Assembly: GCA_903945435.1 (NCBI GenBank)
Contig: CAJAVM010000010.1
Coordinates: 1-44,759, forward strand
DNA from: an uncultured bacterium
Lineage (GTDB): Bacteria > Patescibacteriota > Patescibacteriia > Patescibacteriales > UBA12465
DNA length: 44,759 nt
Direction of reading: 5' to 3'
Below the pieces are notes generated by a model, which had not been told where the DNA came from, did not search any database, and saw only the letters and a program-made list of their open reading frames with translations. Below are positions 41,929 through 44,759 of this stretch, one piece after another. The position numbers and the translations under genes are program-made. How positions within the stretch are numbered: position 1 is the stretch's first letter; every line of letters starts with the position of its first letter.

Positions 41929-43602
41929 TTATAAATAGGCATCTTGAGCATATTCTTTTAGAACTCGCTCCGTATTAAAAAATGAAGCATTAACACCAAC
42001 TACAAAACGCATAATTTCCCTCCAAGCATCAGTATCTTTATAATAAATTGGCATTATTTCTTGTTCTAATAAATCATATAAACTAGTCGCATCTTTATGA
42101 TCTAAACTATCGTCAACTACAATATGTTCACCTCTAATAGTCCAGCCAGTTTTTCCTCTAATATATCCTTCCTTCCACCAACCATCATACGAACTTAGTT
42201 GAGGAACTCCGTTGTGAGCAGCCTTCATACCACTAGTTCCCGATGCTTCGTTTGGTGGAAGTGGAGTATTAACCCACAAGTCTACTCCAGCAACTATAAT
42301 TTTTGCTAAATCCATTTCATAGCCCGCTAAAAAAACAATTTTAATTTTATCTTTGTATTGTTTAATAAGGCGGTTTACTTCTTCAATAATTAACTGACCA
42401 TCTTCATCAGCTGGGTGAGCCTTTCCTCCATAAACAATTTGAATTTTTCCAACTTTGCCTTGAATATCTATTAAGCGCTCTACGTTATGTAATAAAAGAC
42501 TTGGTCTCTTATAAGCAGTGAATCGACGTGCAAATCCAATTGTAAAAACATTTTCATCAAAATCCATTCCTGATTCTTCTTTGATGATTTTTAATAAATT
42601 ACGTTTTGCCTGTTGATGGGCTCCCCAAATTTCATTTAAAGGAATAATAAAAGCATTTCTTAAAGAAAGATTGGATACGCGCCAATTTGGTATATGCTTA
42701 TCAAATAAGGCTTGAAACGAGGGCGATGTCCAGGTAACCGAATGAACTCCATTAGTAATCGAGTGAATTGGGTATTCTGGAAACATCTGACTAGATAATG
42801 TTTGATGACTGAGAGCTACTCCATTAATATAATCACTAAAATATAAAGCTATTTTAGTCATATTAACCTCATTATCACTAATAAGATTTGGTAATTTAAA
42901 TGGAAAATCTGTTTGATGTTTTAAAACTAAATCCAGAGAAAAAATATCTTGAGCCATTTTTATCGGGGTGTGCGTAGTAAAAATACACCTCTCTCTAGTA
43001 TCCGCAATTTTAGTAGTAATATTTTTTTTATTTGAATTTAAAAATTGTTCAATCGCAACAAAACTACCATGTCCTTCGTTAATATGAAATTTTCTAATAT
43101 TATATCCGAGCGATTTAAGAATTTGATATCCACCTCTACCTAAAACTATTTCTTGTAAAAGTCGATATTCTTTATCCCTACCATAAAGACGTCCGGTTAA
43201 ATTTTTATATTCTTCTTTGTTTCCAGCAACATTAGTATCTAATAAATATATTGGGATAGAAAAACCACTACTGTGTTTAATTAAATATTGCCAAGCGCCA
43301 ACTCTAACTTTATCTTCTCCAATTTTAATAACAGCAAACGTTTTTAATTTTTTTAATTTAGAAAAGTCATAACTTGTAGACGGTAATGCTTCTTGTCGGC
43401 CATCCTTAGTTATTGTTTGATCAAAATAACCTTGGTCACTGAGTAGAGTAATTCCAACCATGGGAAGTTTCGAGTCAGCCGCTGAACGCAAAATATCTCC
43501 AGCTAAAATACCAAGTCCTCCAGAATATGTTTTAATACTACTTTCAAGTGCAATTTCCATGCTGAAATAAGCAATCTTAAAATCATTCTTATTTATTTCC
43601 AT
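41929..43602 (-). CDS. glgP: Alpha-glucan phosphorylase (GT35, short form)
   Basis: Releases glucose-1-phosphate from glycogen or maltodextrin. At 557 residues it is of the short bacterial type. Motifs: FSMEIALESSIKTYSGGLGILAGD at the N-terminus, FHINEGHGSFVAIE, TIGFARRFTAYKRPSLLL, and the PLP-lysine block NEASGTSGMKAAHNGVPQLSSYDGWW, equivalent to the GTGNMKFALNG block of classic enzymes. Glucose-1-phosphate could be converted by the phosphohexomutase at 38858-40231. The predicted promoter leaves almost no leader. It is followed 4 nt later by the reductase gene. Confidence 0.93.
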   Translation of the reverse strand: MEINKNDFKIAYFSMEIALESSIKTYSGGLGILAGDILRSAADSKLPMVGITLLSDQGYFDQTITKDGRQEALPSTSYDFSKLKKLKTFAVIKIGEDKVRVGAWQYLIKHSSGFSIPIYLLDTNVAGNKEEYKNLTGRLYGRDKEYRLLQEIVLGRGGYQILKSLGYNIRKFHINEGHGSFVAIEQFLNSNKKNITTKIADTRERCIFTTHTPIKMAQDIFSLDLVLKHQTDFPFKLPNLISDNEVNMTKIALYFSDYINGVALSHQTLSSQMFPEYPIHSITNGVHSVTWTSPSFQALFDKHIPNWRVSNLSLRNAFIIPLNEIWGAHQQAKRNLLKIIKEESGMDFDENVFTIGFARRFTAYKRPSLLLHNVERLIDIQGKVGKIQIVYGGKAHPADEDGQLIIEEVNRLIKQYKDKIKIVFLAGYEMDLAKIIVAGVDLWVNTPLPPNEASGTSGMKAAHNGVPQLSSYDGWWKEGYIRGKTGWTIRGEHIVVDDSLDHKDATSLYDLLEQEIMPIYYKDTDAWREIMRFVVGVNASFFNTERVLKEYAQDAYL

Positions 43603-43612
43603 ATTTTATAAT

Positions 43613-43618
43613 ATTATA
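43613..43618 (-). promoter_or_regulatory. -10 box of the phosphorylase operon
   Basis: TATAAT on the minus strand (43618-43613), with TTAAAT 16 nt upstream as a weak -35. The predicted start near 43606 is about 4 nt from the ATG at 43602, so a nearly leaderless mRNA is expected. Confidence 0.55.
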
Positions 43619-43765
43619 CCAAAATTATAACAGAATTTAACCGTGATTGCACTGATACTTTATATTTAAAATAAATATCATAGTGAAATTAATTATAATT
43701 AGTGCTGCAGAGATCTTGTTTAATAAAATTAAAGTCAAAACAGTAGAAAATAAACCATTCCTTCC

Positions 43766-44759
43766 CTATTCTATTGTTCCTACTCCTATTTTTCTAAGAT
43801 TTGAATTAGATATTCCTAATGATAAATATCTCATTAGCAAATAAGCGTCATCAGGTCGACCAAGGTAATACCTAGTATTAGTGAGTGGATTAACATACCA
43901 GGCTTCTCCATGACCTTGAACTTGAATGAATATTTTACCGCCCTGATTCTTCGCAAAAATCTCATCAACTCCTAATTTAGGTTTACCCTGAGTACTATAA
44001 CTATTTATTACCTCTGTTTTATCGTCATAACTATCTGAATCAGTATCTTTACTATTTTTGTTAGAGCCAATTGCATCTTCAAAAGCATCAGACAGTCCAT
44101 CATTATCACTATCTATTCCATTAGCTAAATTATAATTAGCAATTTTAACTTTCTCTAAATTACTATTACTGATTCCTATCCCTAGCGTTCTCATAATTGA
44201 AAAGGCCATGTTAGGGGTACCAAGATAATATTTAAGATTATTTTTAGGATTAACATACCAAGCTTCACCCTTATTTTCTACTTGTAATAATAGACGACCG
44301 GCAAGTAGGTTGGAAAAAGTATTATTTATTTTGGTAACTAGCTTGTTCTCAGTTGCAATAAACTCTTTGGCTGCAAGGGTAATCTTTTCTAATTCTTTTT
44401 GACTAATATTATTAACATCATTATTAGCACCAACAACAACATTATCAACGTTATTAGTATTTATAGATGTTGATGTGGCAGTACTTACTGTTGTAGTTGC
44501 CAATGTACTAGTCGAAGTCAACAAATTATTATTAACTGGTGGTGTATATGAAGATCCCCCACCACCTCCACCTCCACCCGATGAGCCACCACCAGTATTT
44601 GGTGGTGGAGAAATAAACAAAGTAATAATCACTTGGTCATTTAAACTTGTTGAAACATTGCCGGCGGCATCTTTTGCAAAAGCATATAATGTTTTAGTTC
44701 CTTCTGTAGAGAAGGTATATGTTGTTGGTGCAGTGACTTGCCAACCAGCATCGCTAGCC
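43766..44759 (-). CDS. Surface protein, C-terminal part (Ig-like repeat, Ca-binding segment, two WYVNP repeats)
   Basis: The reading frame is open to the right window edge, so the N-terminus is missing; about 330 residues are visible. In order: one Ig/cadherin-like repeat (TYTFSTEGTKTLYAFAKD, AAGNVS), a Gly/Ser/Pro hinge with a run of eight Gly, a Thr/Ser/Asn low-complexity stretch, WYVNP repeat 1 (GEAWYVNPKNNLKYYLGTP ... GISNSNL), a thrombospondin-type-3-like Asp-rich segment (SDNDGLSDAFEDAIGSN, DTDSDSYDD) and WYVNP repeat 2 (GEAWYVNPLTNTRYYLGRP ... GISNSNL). No C-terminal anchor is seen. The layout fits an exported adhesin or S-layer-like protein; ligand unknown. Confidence 0.8.
   Translation of the reverse strand, partial: ASDAGWQVTAPTTYTFSTEGTKTLYAFAKDAAGNVSTSLNDQVIITLFISPPPNTGGGSSGGGGGGGGSSYTPPVNNNLLTSTSTLATTTVSTATSTSINTNNVDNVVVGANNDVNNISQKELEKITLAAKEFIATENKLVTKINNTFSNLLAGRLLLQVENKGEAWYVNPKNNLKYYLGTPNMAFSIMRTLGIGISNSNLEKVKIANYNLANGIDSDNDGLSDAFEDAIGSNKNSKDTDSDSYDDKTEVINSYSTQGKPKLGVDEIFAKNQGGKIFIQVQGHGEAWYVNPLTNTRYYLGRPDDAYLLMRYLSLGISNSNLRKIGVGTIE

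Noticed and set aside
44540-44600. Gly-rich run in the surface protein as a possible frameshift or assembly artefact
   Set aside because: The frame stays open on both sides, and the flanking Ig-like and Thr/Ser-rich segments fit a normal flexible hinge.

Overview
The window looks like a chromosome segment of a reduced-genome bacterium of the Patescibacteria (CPR) type, most like the Parcubacteria side. This is inferred from gene content and style, because no 16S gene is present. The DNA is AT-rich and genes are tightly packed. Nearly all start codons lack a Shine-Dalgarno motif. The 23S rRNA gene stands alone behind its own promoter. The pili-related set (PilT, a VirB2/TrbC-like pilin), a permuted PyrF-PyrE fusion, stand-alone PEP-swivel proteins and a repeat-bearing surface protein also fit. 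The standard genetic code works throughout.

Layout. 1-2680: 23S rRNA, minus strand, 3' end cut by the window edge. 2681-3073: its leader, with a consensus promoter and two terminator-like hairpins. 3074-5615: rpmF-nusB-rnc-pilT operon (minus). 5688-8843: ftsH and an S1-domain protein gene (minus), the latter behind a leader that can fold as an H-type pseudoknot. 9119-10630: purB (plus), transcribed divergently from the S1 gene. 10699-14252: a Cys-rich mini-protein, a PyrF-PyrE fusion and two tandem paralogous membrane proteins. 14492-15866: an unknown gene (plus) and an EEP-family phosphohydrolase (minus). 16117-18923: three-gene operon of two PEP-swivel proteins around an HD-like protein. 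18962-21549: tig-smpB-ssrA-tRNA-Leu-tRNA-Gly cluster, followed by a duplicated tRNA-Gly 3' end suggesting an old integration scar. 21756-25065: nusA and hppA. 25190-29072: pilin-like protein, flippase, RluD-type pseudouridine synthase, thioredoxin-fold membrane protein. 29162-30985: csoR-trxA-gdhA operon with a visible operator. 31056-33541: recQ and a Trm9-like methyltransferase. 33626-37675: small membrane protein, glyA-folD, elp3. 37747-40231: bactofilin-like membrane protein and phosphohexomutase. 40307-44759: DUF4342 protein, flavocytochrome-like reductase, glucan phosphorylase, and the C-terminal part of a surface protein.

How they work together. Much of the window is core information processing: 23S, L32, S1, NusA, NusB, RNase III, trigger factor, SmpB/tmRNA and FtsH. 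Metabolic genes cover one-carbon transfer (glyA-folD), nucleotide steps (purB, pyrFE), glutamate dehydrogenase, glycogen breakdown linked to sugar-phosphate conversion, and a proton-pumping pyrophosphatase. The most interesting leads are: a possible Elp3 plus Trm9-like wobble-uridine pathway; the pseudoknot in the S1 leader; the swivel/HD/swivel operon lacking any ATP-grasp partner; the CsoR-regulated thioredoxin-glutamate dehydrogenase operon; and the free-standing 23S transcription unit.
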